Shown: positions 25,801-33,363, numbered from the stretch's first letter. The stretch: DNA of 33,935 nucleotides from an uncultured Bacteroidota bacterium (GCA_903887005.1 CAISOH010000062.1:1-33935), one strand, 5' to 3'. Numbers and translations: made by a program. The notes: a model not told the origin generated them from the letters alone.

Positions 25801-27395
25801 CACCAAGCAACCTCTATATTAAATCGGGATATGACACAGTTTTGCTGGTAGTAACTAATGTGCATGGATGCATGGATACCGCTTATGGCCATGTGAATTT
25901 ATTTGGTTATGCAGGCGCTTTCACTTACACCCCCATTAAAGGCTGCGCTCCTTTAACGGTCTATTTTAAGGCCAAGATCAGTAATGTCCCCAATATCATA
26001 TGGGATTTTGCAGATGGCACTACCAGCAAGGTTTCTTATCTGGATACTATGGTATATACCTACACCTTACCTGGAGCGTATTTACCCAAACTTATCCTCA
26101 GCGATAATACCGGATGCGAGAATTCAAGCATCGGAATTGATACAATCAAGGTTGACAAAGTATATCCCGGCTTTACCACTATTCCCAATCCGATCTGTAT
26201 CAACACTTCTGTAAATTTCAAGGACACTTCCCGCAGTTATTTTTCAACAATTACTTCCTGGTCATGGACATTTACAAACGGTGATGTAAGCGCACTCAGC
26301 ACGCCACCCTATTTTTACACTACACCCGGTATTTACCCTGTTAATTTAGTAGTTACTGATGGCTGGGGGTGTACTGATTCCATAAAAGAAAGTATAGTGG
26401 TATATCCTCCGCCTGTGATTACCACCAGTCCGGATACCACCATATGCCTGACTGATGCTGCGACACTGTCCGGTTTCGGAGGGGTAAGCTATACCTGGAT
26501 CCCGGCAGCTACTGTAAGCTGTACTAATTGCAACCCAACCAAGGCAACACCTACCGATGTTACTACCTATACGGTTACAGGTACGGATGCTCATGGCTGT
26601 GTAAATTCAGATACGGTTTCTGTATTTATTAAAACAAAAACAGTAAGCCATGCTACCGGCGACACCGAAATATGCCGTAATGTGGTTGCTCAACTGCATG
26701 ATTCTGGCGGAACAACTTACCAATGGATACCAGGTACCGGCCTAAGCAGCCCGACTATAGCGGAACCATATGCATCTCCCGATTTTACAACCAAGTATAT
26801 TGTGCTGGCAAAATTAGGCAGCTGCATCCCGGATACACAGTTTGTATGGGTCAATGTACATCAGTTACCAACCGTTAATGCGGGCCCCGACCAGCGGTTA
26901 GTGGAAGGGTCTATAGCACAGTTGCAGGCCACAGGCAACCTTGTTCAGGTTTACAGTTGGGGGAATCCCGGCACGCTTAGCTGCGATAGCTGTGCAAATC
27001 CCTTAGCCACTATGTCTGTTACCACTACTTATGTGGTTCATGTAACTTCAGATTTTGGCTGCAAAAATTCCGATTCGGTTACAATCCATATATTTTGCGA
27101 CAAGAGCCAGATATTTATACCCAATACTTTTACTCCTAACGGCGACGGGCAAAATGATATTTTCTATCCGCGTGGCATTGGGGTGAGCGTAATAAAATCA
27201 TTCCGCATTTATAACCGCTGGGGACAATTATTATTTGAACGTACCGACATCCAGATAAATGACGCCTCTAATGCATGGGATGGCACCTACCTTGGAGCCA
27301 ACCCCAAACCGGACGTATATGTCTATGTGCTGGATGCTTTATGCGAAACCGGCGAGCCAATAAATATTAAGGGTGATGTAACTGTCATAAGATAG
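22857..27395 (+). CDS. Giant PKD-repeat surface protein with T9SS type B (gliding-associated) C-terminal domain
   Basis: 1512 residues. A signal peptide (1-23, ending FKALA) is followed by 14 PKD-like domains of about 80-90 residues (about 24-1185), recognisable by WDFGDG-type cores: clear in most, degenerate in the first (DLGNG), ninth (WWGGAGG), thirteenth (DFADG) and fourteenth (TFTNG). Several domains open with GC(A/V/W)PL and hold paired cysteines. Three different Ig-like domains with TTYTV/TTYVV ends follow (about 1186-1413). The last 99 residues (IFIPNTFTPNGDGQNDIF, FRIYNRWGQLLFE, WDGTYLG, DVYVYVL) are the gliding-motility-associated type B sorting domain, which marks T9SS export. It is likely an adhesin or cell-surface stalk. 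A near-consensus box TAACTTTA lies at 22822-22829. Confidence 0.93.
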   Translation: MKLYTRILLLAFLFSATAFKALAVTASFTADVTAGCAPLVVHFTNTSTGATSYSWDLGNGVLTTLTDPSTSYTLPGTYTVKLTSYGTGGPSVSTMTITVYPAPKVDFTVTDTSICPGTPISFTSTTVGGVPGPLTYTWNFGDGYSSTLTTPAHTYTASGYYNVTLSATNSMGCVSSLTKSSFVHVFTPPVPNFAASSVYFCKTPGVVTFSNASTGTPGLIYKWDFGDGSTSSTKSPVHSYTANGTYTVKLTVTDGNGCIDSAIKPALIYVGKISASFTPAASACVYSWVSFPNTSSPHIASNWDFGDGHTSTSDTGVNFYTTPGTYTVRLIIFDGTCYDTITHSITILPKPTGSFTISPLNPCPAPATITFTGTGTPGSTFAWKFGDGGTGSGAGTSHTYTYNASDTISMIVTNGSGCKDTIVQVFNIYNLIVEMNHTMVQSGCVPLTVNFSCFAHTTVPDSITYHAYPYALTGFVWTFGDGSPTSTLPTPLHTYTAVGIYLAKVVVTTANGCKDSAYITIFVGKPPVAGFYAIPTHICADRDVTFFNTSTGADAFKWFFGDGYVSGVDSPIHRYFMPGTYSDTLIAYYRGCPDTFIRKNYILVDSPYARMVDTALCTPRKRVDFVDSSIGETSHLFVFGDGLTSTLFRAVHDYPTLGNFNAYLAAYNSRSGCRDTAYQGILLVQPIPDFTASRLAVCRDQSVTFTAKVIGVALQYWWGGAGGVHSDSTLNPYIDTFHVTGLKTIQFAILDSMTCWDTISKYNYITVAKPVANFKASPTTGCWPLTVTFTDMSTDCPGVTFSNFLWAYGDGGTGFTTSPSIVHTFTAAGTFNTSEIVTDNIGCRDTVILPLVTVWRPHASFSAPNQFPCIGDNCAFINSSTSAASSYWMFGDGGTSTLTFPTHVYMATGYYTVTLIVTDSHGCKDTAIYSGYISVTKPSASFFMDDSVAICPPLLVNFTNTSTGGSSYLWTFGDGSSAVVPSPSNLYIKSGYDTVLLVVTNVHGCMDTAYGHVNLFGYAGAFTYTPIKGCAPLTVYFKAKISNVPNIIWDFADGTTSKVSYLDTMVYTYTLPGAYLPKLILSDNTGCENSSIGIDTIKVDKVYPGFTTIPNPICINTSVNFKDTSRSYFSTITSWSWTFTNGDVSALSTPPYFYTTPGIYPVNLVVTDGWGCTDSIKESIVVYPPPVITTSPDTTICLTDAATLSGFGGVSYTWIPAATVSCTNCNPTKATPTDVTTYTVTGTDAHGCVNSDTVSVFIKTKTVSHATGDTEICRNVVAQLHDSGGTTYQWIPGTGLSSPTIAEPYASPDFTTKYIVLAKLGSCIPDTQFVWVNVHQLPTVNAGPDQRLVEGSIAQLQATGNLVQVYSWGNPGTLSCDSCANPLATMSVTTTYVVHVTSDFGCKNSDSVTIHIFCDKSQIFIPNTFTPNGDGQNDIFYPRGIGVSVIKSFRIYNRWGQLLFERTDIQINDASNAWDGTYLGANPKPDVYVYVLDALCETGEPINIKGDVTVIR

Positions 27396-27549
27396 GAGTT
27401 TTGCATTTTTCAGGAATTTGTAATTGGGAATTTGCCATTCGGTAAACTGGTGGCATTTTGGGAACGCGACGCTTCCACATATTAGGACTAAGCGGACTTA
27501 GACCAGTGAATTACAATAATCATCAGGAAACAATCCCAATTCCGAATTA

Positions 27550-29043
27550 CTAATTCCCTTTTTTCATTTCCGCATTCCAGATGAGCTGCTCCATTTCTTT
27601 GCGGGTGGTGATCATACTGGCGCGGTATTGAGGGATGCACTCCCATTTATTATTTCCCGCATTCCATTTCTCGGAGGCGGCGCTCCATAAGATCTTCTTG
27701 TCCATGTTTACAATAAACACTTTACTGAACTGGCTGCCCATGCATACAAACATGGAATTATCGGGCAACTCCACTACATTTCCTCCGGTACCGAGCCAAA
27801 ACACTTTCGGCCTTGGATCATTCATACCGTCAATGTCGCAGTAGTACTCCCAGGTTTTTTTGAGCCCGCCATTTTCAGCCGGGTTTTCCTGGAATATTTC
27901 GACCCTGGGAGGAGTGCCCATATCGCAGCCATTATTATACATATACAAATACCCCTTTTGCGATATCCTCGGGCTGTGCTGGTGGCAAAAGAATGGATTT
28001 CCCACCTCCCAGTGGCCGGGTTTGAAAATCTCGCCATAAGTGCTTATTACCGTTCCTTCGGGGTATTTGATCTTAGCTATCCGGCTTATGTCCCTGAAGC
28101 ATACATACACCGCTTTATTCTTTTCATCGAAATAAAATGCATTCTGATGCGTATCAAAAATATTTTTGCTCCCTGGTATCCTGCGGTAAATAACGTCGCC
28201 TGAAAACAAGTAGTCCGCTACCCGCCACGACCAGATCACTTTGCCCTTTTCGTCATATTCTATCACGGTGCCAAAGGTTGTTATTTCCATGCGTTTACTA
28301 TTGCTGTCTTCCGCGGACTTAGTAGTTACAATGCTGTCTTTTGAACCTAACACCATGTAGTGGCCATTGGAGAGACGGGTAAATTCGTGATGGTAACTTT
28401 CTGTGTTATCCCTGCTGATCTTTCCTGTGTTTGGCCCTTTCCATAAGATATCACCATTATAATTTATCTCATAGGCCTGCCTGTTCTCATTCAAAAAAGT
28501 AATGGTACCGAACGGAGAGATTTTCAGATCACGCAGCTTCCGGTAATCTATCGGGCCTTCAATGTCCGGGAGATACCAGACGGGATGGCCATTCATGTCA
28601 TACAGCGCTTTGTTGCCATCTAAAAATACATATCCGTCTTTATATTTTTCAGCCGGAGTTATGATCCTTAGCCGGGCAATATTGGTATCCACTTCCGGCA
28701 CCATTGAAGTGCTGAAATGGTGGAATTCACTTTTCCGTGATTCCGGATTGTTCGCTGTAACCGCCCGCCATGTGTATTGTCTGCCAAAAGAAGGGACTTC
28801 AGCAATTATTTTGTTTTGTTTGACAGGTAATTTTTTTATTACATTTTTTTTAAAAGAATCCTCGGAATAATAATCACCTGCGGCAATTTCAATAGTATAA
28901 TTGTTTACCTGGCTTCCGGTTTCCGGAAAAGAAAAACCAATGAGCCGGTAGTTCAGTTTGCTACCTTCTGATGGTAATATTTGCGATTTAAGCCTGCCTG
29001 TGAGTATAAAAAAGAGAAAAAGCAGGTAAGAAATTCTGTACAT
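27550..29043 (-). CDS. Arylsulfotransferase (ASST)-like secreted enzyme
   Basis: 497 residues with a signal peptide (1-20). A beta-sandwich (about 28-115; RQYTWRAVTANN) is followed by a beta-propeller (about 120-480; KALYDMNGHPVWYL, GTITFLNENRQAYEINYNGDILWK, GTVIEYDEKGKVIWSW). The active-site pattern of PAPS-independent arylsulfotransferases seems intact: His219 in YHHEFTRLSNGHYMVLG, His299 in DTHQNAF, Arg317 in CFRDIS and His356 in CHQHSP. As I recall E. coli AssT uses His252, His356, Arg374 and His436, and the 18-residue His-Arg spacing is identical. Such enzymes move sulfate between phenolic compounds in the periplasm. I see no sulfatase or DsbA-like helper nearby. Confidence 0.85.
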   Translation of the reverse strand: MYRISYLLFLFFILTGRLKSQILPSEGSKLNYRLIGFSFPETGSQVNNYTIEIAAGDYYSEDSFKKNVIKKLPVKQNKIIAEVPSFGRQYTWRAVTANNPESRKSEFHHFSTSMVPEVDTNIARLRIITPAEKYKDGYVFLDGNKALYDMNGHPVWYLPDIEGPIDYRKLRDLKISPFGTITFLNENRQAYEINYNGDILWKGPNTGKISRDNTESYHHEFTRLSNGHYMVLGSKDSIVTTKSAEDSNSKRMEITTFGTVIEYDEKGKVIWSWRVADYLFSGDVIYRRIPGSKNIFDTHQNAFYFDEKNKAVYVCFRDISRIAKIKYPEGTVISTYGEIFKPGHWEVGNPFFCHQHSPRISQKGYLYMYNNGCDMGTPPRVEIFQENPAENGGLKKTWEYYCDIDGMNDPRPKVFWLGTGGNVVELPDNSMFVCMGSQFSKVFIVNMDKKILWSAASEKWNAGNNKWECIPQYRASMITTRKEMEQLIWNAEMKKGN

Positions 29044-29063
29044 AAGAAAATGCTTCAGGTGGA

Positions 29064-29071
29064 CAAATATA
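29064..29071 (-). promoter_or_regulatory. -7 promoter box of the arylsulfotransferase-like gene
   Basis: Minus-strand TATATTTG (29071-29064) fits TAnnTTTG and stands 21 bases before the ATG. An A/T palindrome (aaaaaaatattttttt) just upstream may serve to end the preceding lipoprotein transcript. That role is uncertain. Confidence 0.5.
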
Positions 29072-29122
29072 CAAAAAAATATTTTTTTCAGGTGTGCGGG
29101 TTTATTTAGGGAGAACCAGTCC

Positions 29123-29596
29123 TTAATAAGTGTTTGTTCTCATTACTCCGCTCCCGGTTGTAGTATCTATCGGATAGCCTCCGGCATAGTGCTCCAAAGG
29201 CGTTGATAATATTTTTATAGTCAAAATGCCGCCTTCAATGCTTACTGTAGCCGAGTCATTGGCAATGCCGGTTGTTATGTAGTCGTCGGTGCCGCCCACC
29301 CTGAATGAAATGGCAATTTCATTACTGCCTAAAGTGTTGTTGCCTACCTTATTCTCATCGGCTATTTTGTAATTTGCAGTAACAGTTGGCGCTGCAGTAA
29401 AAAAAACAGTCATTGAATTAAGTCCGTTGGAAGCTGAAAAAAGACTACCCTGCTTTTTTACCGAAACCGCTGAATATTCAATATTTCTTATAGTCCAGGA
29501 TGCATTAGAAGGGTTATATACCGGGGTTGGATGACAGGAAGAAATAAGCAACAAGCCTGTAATCAAGTAATATGAAAAGATTTTTGGCAATTGCAT
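29123..29596 (-). CDS. Small lipoprotein of unknown function
   Basis: 157 residues. The N-terminus (hydrophobic core YYLITGLLLISSC) is a lipoprotein signal with a lipobox-like LISS-C, making Cys21 the lipidated residue, so the protein is probably outer-membrane anchored. The mature part is beta-rich with Thr/Ser/Asn runs (SLFSASNGLNSMTVFFTAAPTVTANYKI, EIAISFRVGGTDDYITTGIANDSATVSIEGGILTIKI). It ends in a polar tail (TTTGSGVMRTNTY). I do not recognise a named family. It is the upstream neighbour of the arylsulfotransferase-like gene but has a separate -7 box. Confidence 0.75.
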   Translation of the reverse strand: MQLPKIFSYYLITGLLLISSCHPTPVYNPSNASWTIRNIEYSAVSVKKQGSLFSASNGLNSMTVFFTAAPTVTANYKIADENKVGNNTLGSNEIAISFRVGGTDDYITTGIANDSATVSIEGGILTIKILSTPLEHYAGGYPIDTTTGSGVMRTNTY

Positions 29597-29636
29597 AGTG
29601 AATGAAAATTCATTAATTATTCTCCTGTACTATAAG

Positions 29637-29644
29637 CAAAGATA
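29637..29644 (-). promoter_or_regulatory. -7 promoter box of the small lipoprotein gene
   Basis: Minus-strand TATCTTTG (29644-29637), perfect TAnnTTTG and followed by C. The start codon is 41 bases past it, leaving a leader of about 35 bases. Confidence 0.6.
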
Positions 29645-29787
29645 ACGAAGTTCATGATTAGGCAGTAATTTCACAAGACAATTGCCATTATGTCATTTGA
29701 TTTGTTTTTAATCAGCCATATTGGCGCTAATTTATGCATTGGTCTGTATTTTGCAATAAATCATTAAACACTAAACAAAATAAAATT

Positions 29788-30234
29788 ATGTACAACAAAA
29801 GAATTTATAGCGTTATGCCCCGCACCATTGGCGGTTTTTTCGAAGATGTATTACAGAATGGCTGGAACCATTTGAGTGAAGAAGTAAGCTCCTTCTCCGT
29901 GCCGGTAAATATACAGGAGACTGAAAAAGGTTATGAGTTGCAGCTTGTAGCGCCGGGGCTTAAAAAAGAAGATTTTAAGCTGAACATTGACCGTGGCATT
30001 CTGCATATTTCCTTTGAAGACAAAGTTCAGAAGGAAGAGACGAAAGAACCACAAAGCGAAGGCAAGTGGCTGCGCAATGAATACCGTATGAAATCTTTCA
30101 AAAGAAGCTTTTCGCTGAATGATAAGATTGATACCGGCAAAATATCCGCAAAATATACAGATGGTATTCTGCATATCACATTGTCTAAAAAAGAAGTAGC
30201 TGAACCTTCGATGCAGGAAATATCGGTGAATTAA
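29788..30234 (+). CDS. Small heat-shock protein, Hsp20/alpha-crystallin family
   Basis: 148 residues from the ATG at 29788. The frame continues upstream to an ATG at 29734, but those 18 residues (HWSVFCNKS...) do not fit the family, and a promoter-like TATTTTGC (29748-29755) lies within them, so the later start is preferred. The alpha-crystallin domain spans about 40-140: PVNIQETEKGYELQLVAPGL (dimer-side strands), KEDFKLNIDRGILHIS, RNEYRMKSFKRSFSL and the conserved AKYTDGILHITLSKKE. It acts as an ATP-independent holdase for unfolding proteins in the cytoplasm. I find no CIRCE element upstream. Confidence 0.93.
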   Translation: MYNKRIYSVMPRTIGGFFEDVLQNGWNHLSEEVSSFSVPVNIQETEKGYELQLVAPGLKKEDFKLNIDRGILHISFEDKVQKEETKEPQSEGKWLRNEYRMKSFKRSFSLNDKIDTGKISAKYTDGILHITLSKKEVAEPSMQEISVN

Positions 30235-30244
30235 AGACCACATT

Positions 30245-30297
30245 AAAACCCCTGACCCCCTAAAGGGGGACCATCTATTTAGCTTTTTCAAGGTTAT
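30245..30297 (-). repeat. Palindrome-cored repeat, copy 1 (inverted relative to copies 2 and 3)
   Basis: Contains ccccctaaaggggg (30256-30269) flanked by acccctga and by accatctatttagc. Read on the minus strand it matches copy 3 over about 51 bases: ataaccttgaaa, then gctaaatag, then ggtccccctttagggg, then tcaggggttt, with only a few differences. It starts 11 bases after the hsp20 stop. Confidence 0.75.
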
Positions 30298-30397
30298 TAT
30301 ACAACAGAATACTATTAAACAATTTTATTGGAATAGATGTGTTAATAGAAAATTAATTCTGCACAATATATATTCTGTGCTGATGAAATAATACGCA

Positions 30398-30435
30398 GCT
30401 AAATAGTTGGTCCCCCTTTAGGGGCTCAGGGGTTT
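30398..30435 (+). repeat. Palindrome-cored repeat, copy 2
   Basis: gctaaatagttggtcccccttta followed by ggggctcaggggttt. It shares the 38-base core with copies 1 and 3 but not the outer ataaccttgaaa extension. The stretch 30298-30397 between copies 1 and 2 is AT-rich and contains no gene that I can recognise. Confidence 0.75.
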
Positions 30436-30474
30436 ACCTCTTGATAAAAATGCTAAATAGAAATCAAAAGTAAA

Positions 30475-30525
30475 ATAACCTTGAAACCGCTAAATAGCAG
30501 GTCCCCCTTTAGGGGTCAGGGGTTT
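30475..30525 (+). repeat. Palindrome-cored repeat, copy 3
   Basis: ataaccttgaaaccgctaaatagcagg, then tccccctttaggggtcaggggttt. With copy 1 it makes a long inverted repeat enclosing about 177 bases. It ends 15 bases from the 3' end of rnpB. Confidence 0.75.
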
Positions 30526-30540
30526 CAGGGGGTAAAAAAA

Positions 30541-30895
30541 CTACAATACCTGTAAGCCGGATCCTGTTCCCGGCAAGCCGGGAGGCTATCATTTATCTGG
30601 GATGCTATTCACATAGCACCTCTAGCTGCCAACCCACGGACATCCGGCGAGCCGCCGTCAGGCGTCCGTATATTTGACATTTCAGCGCGCAAGGTTTACC
30701 CTTATTCATTGTCACCAATGCATACCGTAGTCTCTTACACTACTTTTTCACCCTTACCCCGATTAATCGTGGCGGTTATTTTCTGTGGCACTGTCTGTCT
30801 CCGGTTTCCCGTTGCCTACCCGTTAGGTAGTGCGCTGCCCTATGCTGTCCGGACTTTCCTCCCATATTTCTACAGGCGATAACCCGGTATTGTAG
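30541..30895 (-). ncRNA. rnpB: RNase P RNA, bacterial class A
   Basis: About 355 bases on the minus strand. It is the catalytic RNA that cuts the 5' leaders of pre-tRNAs. The ends pair as P1 (ggtattgtag 30886-30895 with ctacaatacc 30541-30550). Reading 5' to 3' the conserved blocks appear in order: gaggaaagtccggac, agggcagcg, ggtaggcaacgggaaaccgg, cagtgccacagaaa, aagggtgaaaaagtagtgtaagaga, gtgggttggcagctagagg, and the 3' P4 strand ccggcttaca. P4 pairing (aag-t-ccgg with ccggctt) is intact. The normally invariant acagaa before the 3' P4 strand reads acagga here. Immediately past the 3' end a run of seven T on the RNA strand (30540-30534) can act as the terminator. Confidence 0.95.
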
Positions 30896-30900
30896 TAATG

Positions 30901-30908
30901 CAAAAGTA
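30901..30908 (-). promoter_or_regulatory. -7 promoter box of rnpB
   Basis: Minus-strand TACTTTTG (30908-30901) fits TAnnTTTG. The inferred first base of rnpB (30895) lies six bases downstream, consistent with the expected start distance. Confidence 0.7.
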
Positions 30909-31041
30909 CATAAGCCGGGGCAGTAATAATCATTTACAATGTAATGACGTCGCAAATGATAAATAATGTAAAAAGAAACATAGTTTTATAGCAGGAATTA
31001 CAAACCGGACAACAATTGGTATTGAAAGAATAACAGAAAAT

Positions 31042-31917
31042 ATGAAAAGAATAATTTCATTAATTACAGCCCTGCTCTCTATCATTAACAGTACGCTTCT
31101 TCCTGCCCAGCAAAGCAGTACATTTAATAACAATTCTTTGTTATGGCGAATCAGCGGTAACCACCTATCCAAACCATCCTATATTTTTGGCACTATGCAT
31201 CTTATTTGTCCAGATGATTATGTATGGACTGAGCATATGAAAAAGAGCCTTTCCGAAAGTGATAAAATATGCCTTGAGATGGATATGGACGATCCCTCCG
31301 TTTTAATGCAGGTGGCTAAAGGACTAATAGATACCAGCGGCAAAAAACTGGAAGATTATTTTACACCCCAGCAATACAATCTGGTGAAACGTTATGTTAA
31401 AGACAGCCTTGGCATGGATATAGCCTTTTTTCAGCAAATGAAGCCCATTGCCCTGCAAAGTATTATGACTTCAAACGGGATTACCTGCTCAAACCCTATA
31501 TCCTATGAAGACAGCATTATGAAAACCGCGCAGAAGAGCAAAAAAGAAATACTTGGGCTGGAAGAGCCAAAAGAACAGTTAGCTGTATTGGAAAGCATAC
31601 CGGTGGATACCCTGATAAAGGATCTGCTGGAAGAAATACAAGGCACCAACAATAATGACAGTGATTACCAGCAATTAATAACTGCTTATAAAGCACAAGA
31701 CATACGGGCTTTATATTTATTGATCACATCTTCAAAAGACCTTGGAGATATGGGTATTTTTCTTGACCAGCGAAACAAAAAATGGATTCCGCGTATGGCA
31801 GGCAAAATGAAAAATTCTTCTGTATTTTTTGCTGTGGGGGCAGGGCATTTGTGGGGTGATAAGGGAATTATTACCCTTTTGCGGAAAGAAGGATATACAG
31901 TTGAACCGGAAAGGTAA
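31042..31917 (+). CDS. TraB/GumN family secreted protein
   Basis: 291 residues. A signal peptide (1-23, ending LLPAQ) precedes the TraB/GumN domain, which begins LLWRISGNHLSKPSYIFGTMHLI (GTMHL at about 50-54), continues with DKICLEMDMDD (about 75-85) and a long helical middle (LEEPKEQLAVLESIP), and ends with the characteristic VFFAVGAGHLWGDKGIITLLRKEGYTVEP (about 260-289). The conserved GxxH at both ends is thought to form a metal site related to the Tiki/EreA/TraB superfamily, so a metal-dependent hydrolase or protease is plausible but unproven for bacterial members. It is expected in the periplasm. It is transcribed divergently from rnpB. Confidence 0.9.
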   Translation: MKRIISLITALLSIINSTLLPAQQSSTFNNNSLLWRISGNHLSKPSYIFGTMHLICPDDYVWTEHMKKSLSESDKICLEMDMDDPSVLMQVAKGLIDTSGKKLEDYFTPQQYNLVKRYVKDSLGMDIAFFQQMKPIALQSIMTSNGITCSNPISYEDSIMKTAQKSKKEILGLEEPKEQLAVLESIPVDTLIKDLLEEIQGTNNNDSDYQQLITAYKAQDIRALYLLITSSKDLGDMGIFLDQRNKKWIPRMAGKMKNSSVFFAVGAGHLWGDKGIITLLRKEGYTVEPER

Positions 31918-31940
31918 AGCCATTAATAAGAAAAAAGGTT

Positions 31941-32687
31941 TTATGGTGCAATAGCAGAGTCTATAAGAGGATTGCTTACTGCATTATACACTTTCTTCCC
32001 CGTTGTAAAGTCTTCGTAAACCGAGGCGTCATTAACAACATAGCTATATACTGCGTAATACACCTTGCGCCCTGAGGTAATATTCGCATTGTAAAGATCC
32101 TGCGCCGGTACAGACACGGTTACTGTGGTATTATTGGCGGGTATATCTATTATATATCCAAATAAATGATTGCTGATGTCATTACTAACTGTGGAGGCGC
32201 TATTTACGAACAAAATACAACGCCTTATCCTTGTATCGGCATTTACATTGATGACCAATGAATCATTTGCAGTAACAGACGATTGTGCAGCTGTAAATCC
32301 CGTAATTGCGAAACCTGGTATAGCAGATAGTTTTATATCCCTGTAAAGAGTACCTGATACAAATTGAACAGTATTCAAAACTGTTGGCGCATATCCGGTA
32401 TCTGCAGCTGTAATAATATAGTTGCCGGTTACAATACTGGTATAAGAATATAAACCTGTAGCATCAGGATATATAGAAGGAGTGGTACCCAGTGTAATCT
32501 GCACTTTATTAAGCCCTGTCAGTACAGGGCTGCCATATTGGTCATACAAGCTTACGTGCCCGCTGATATTCCCTGTATAGGAGGGGCCGGCAGGGCCTGT
32601 TGGGCCATTAGGACCTTCCTTGGCACAGGACGCCGCAAATAAGAAAAAACCAAAAACGAGAATAAAATGAATGTTCGTTTTCTGCAT
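31941..32687 (-). CDS. Lipoprotein with short collagen-like motif
   Basis: 248 residues from the ATG at 32687. The frame is open further to 32771, but those 28 residues would overlap the upstream barrel gene and precede a perfect lipoprotein signal (MQKTNIHFILVFGFFLFAASC), so 32687 is preferred. Cys21 is the lipidation site, followed directly by EGPNGPTGPAGP, a four-triplet collagen-like Gly-X-Y motif often seen behind the lipobox of Bacteroidota surface lipoproteins. Residues about 42-120 resemble a carboxypeptidase-regulatory-like domain (GNISGHVSLYDQYGSPVL, ATGLYSYTSIVTGNYIITAADTGY). The rest is beta-rich. It follows the barrel gene by 19 bases and is probably cotranscribed, so the two may form a surface complex. 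Function is unknown. Confidence 0.82.
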   Translation of the reverse strand: MQKTNIHFILVFGFFLFAASCAKEGPNGPTGPAGPSYTGNISGHVSLYDQYGSPVLTGLNKVQITLGTTPSIYPDATGLYSYTSIVTGNYIITAADTGYAPTVLNTVQFVSGTLYRDIKLSAIPGFAITGFTAAQSSVTANDSLVINVNADTRIRRCILFVNSASTVSNDISNHLFGYIIDIPANNTTVTVSVPAQDLYNANITSGRKVYYAVYSYVVNDASVYEDFTTGKKVYNAVSNPLIDSAIAP

Positions 32688-32706
32688 AGTAAATAATGTT
32701 TGATTT

Positions 32707-33363
32707 CTAAAATGAATATACCATCCGCAAATTAAGCAAGTTATTAAACTGTCCGTCATTTCCATATCCATAATTTAATGGAATCCTGTCGTTTGGGCGA
32801 ATGGATGTTATAGAATACTGGAAACGCATGTTTGCATATAGTTTTCTATAAAGTTTTTTGCTTATACCGAAAATATATTCAAGGTCTGTATTATTGAAAG
32901 CATTCAAAACCGGATCAATAGTTACCGGCTGGTCGGTGAGTACCCATTCATTTGAATTTATCAGCCTTGCATAAGAAATACCTGCTTCAAAATCAAGGCC
33001 GCGGGTTATGAAATGCACGGTAAGCGGGACTTCAGCATAATTTACGTTCATAAAGTACTTTGATACATAAGTACCCCAAGCAGGCGATTCAAGCACAACT
33101 TCTCCACGGCTTCCCTTTTGCGAATACAGCAGTTCCATGCTAGCGCCGAATTTAGAAGTAAAATGGACATATACCTGCCCGCCTGCATTTAGCCCCACCT
33201 TGTGATAGCCAAAGAATGTGTCGCCATCCACCTGGGAAAAGTTAATGCCCAAAATGGGCCCTCCTGTAAACACCTTAGGTACTTCTTCATAATAACCACT
33301 CTTTGCAGATGCATGTGCGCAAACAAAGAGAATTATATACAAAAAAATGAATCGTCTTATCAT
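32707..33363 (-). CDS. PorT-like outer-membrane beta-barrel protein
   Basis: 218 residues from the ATG at 33363, with a signal peptide (MIRRFIFLYIILFVCAHASAK). The upstream ATG at 33372 (three residues earlier) lies only 8 bases from the -7 box and could only be used on a leaderless transcript. The mature part has the Bacteroidota barrel pattern of the PorT/OMP_b-brl_2 group: GPILGINFSQVDG, GLNAGGQVYVHFTSKFGASMELLYSQKGS, NYAEVPLTVHFI and the terminal aromatic NLRMVYSF. Although the group takes its name from T9SS PorT, most members have no known role and this copy is not beside other T9SS machinery genes. It heads a two-gene unit with the collagen-motif lipoprotein. Confidence 0.82.
   Translation of the reverse strand: MIRRFIFLYIILFVCAHASAKSGYYEEVPKVFTGGPILGINFSQVDGDTFFGYHKVGLNAGGQVYVHFTSKFGASMELLYSQKGSRGEVVLESPAWGTYVSKYFMNVNYAEVPLTVHFITRGLDFEAGISYARLINSNEWVLTDQPVTIDPVLNAFNNTDLEYIFGISKKLYRKLYANMRFQYSITSIRPNDRIPLNYGYGNDGQFNNLLNLRMVYSF

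Noticed and set aside
29851-30291. 146-residue open frame antisense to hsp20
   Set aside because: The Hsp20 domain on the plus strand is clear. The antisense frame extends into the repeat and has no family features.
30930-31172. 80-residue minus-strand open frame between rnpB and the TraB-like gene
   Set aside because: It overlaps the signal-peptide coding region of the TraB-like gene. The hydrophobic translation is the complement of that region.
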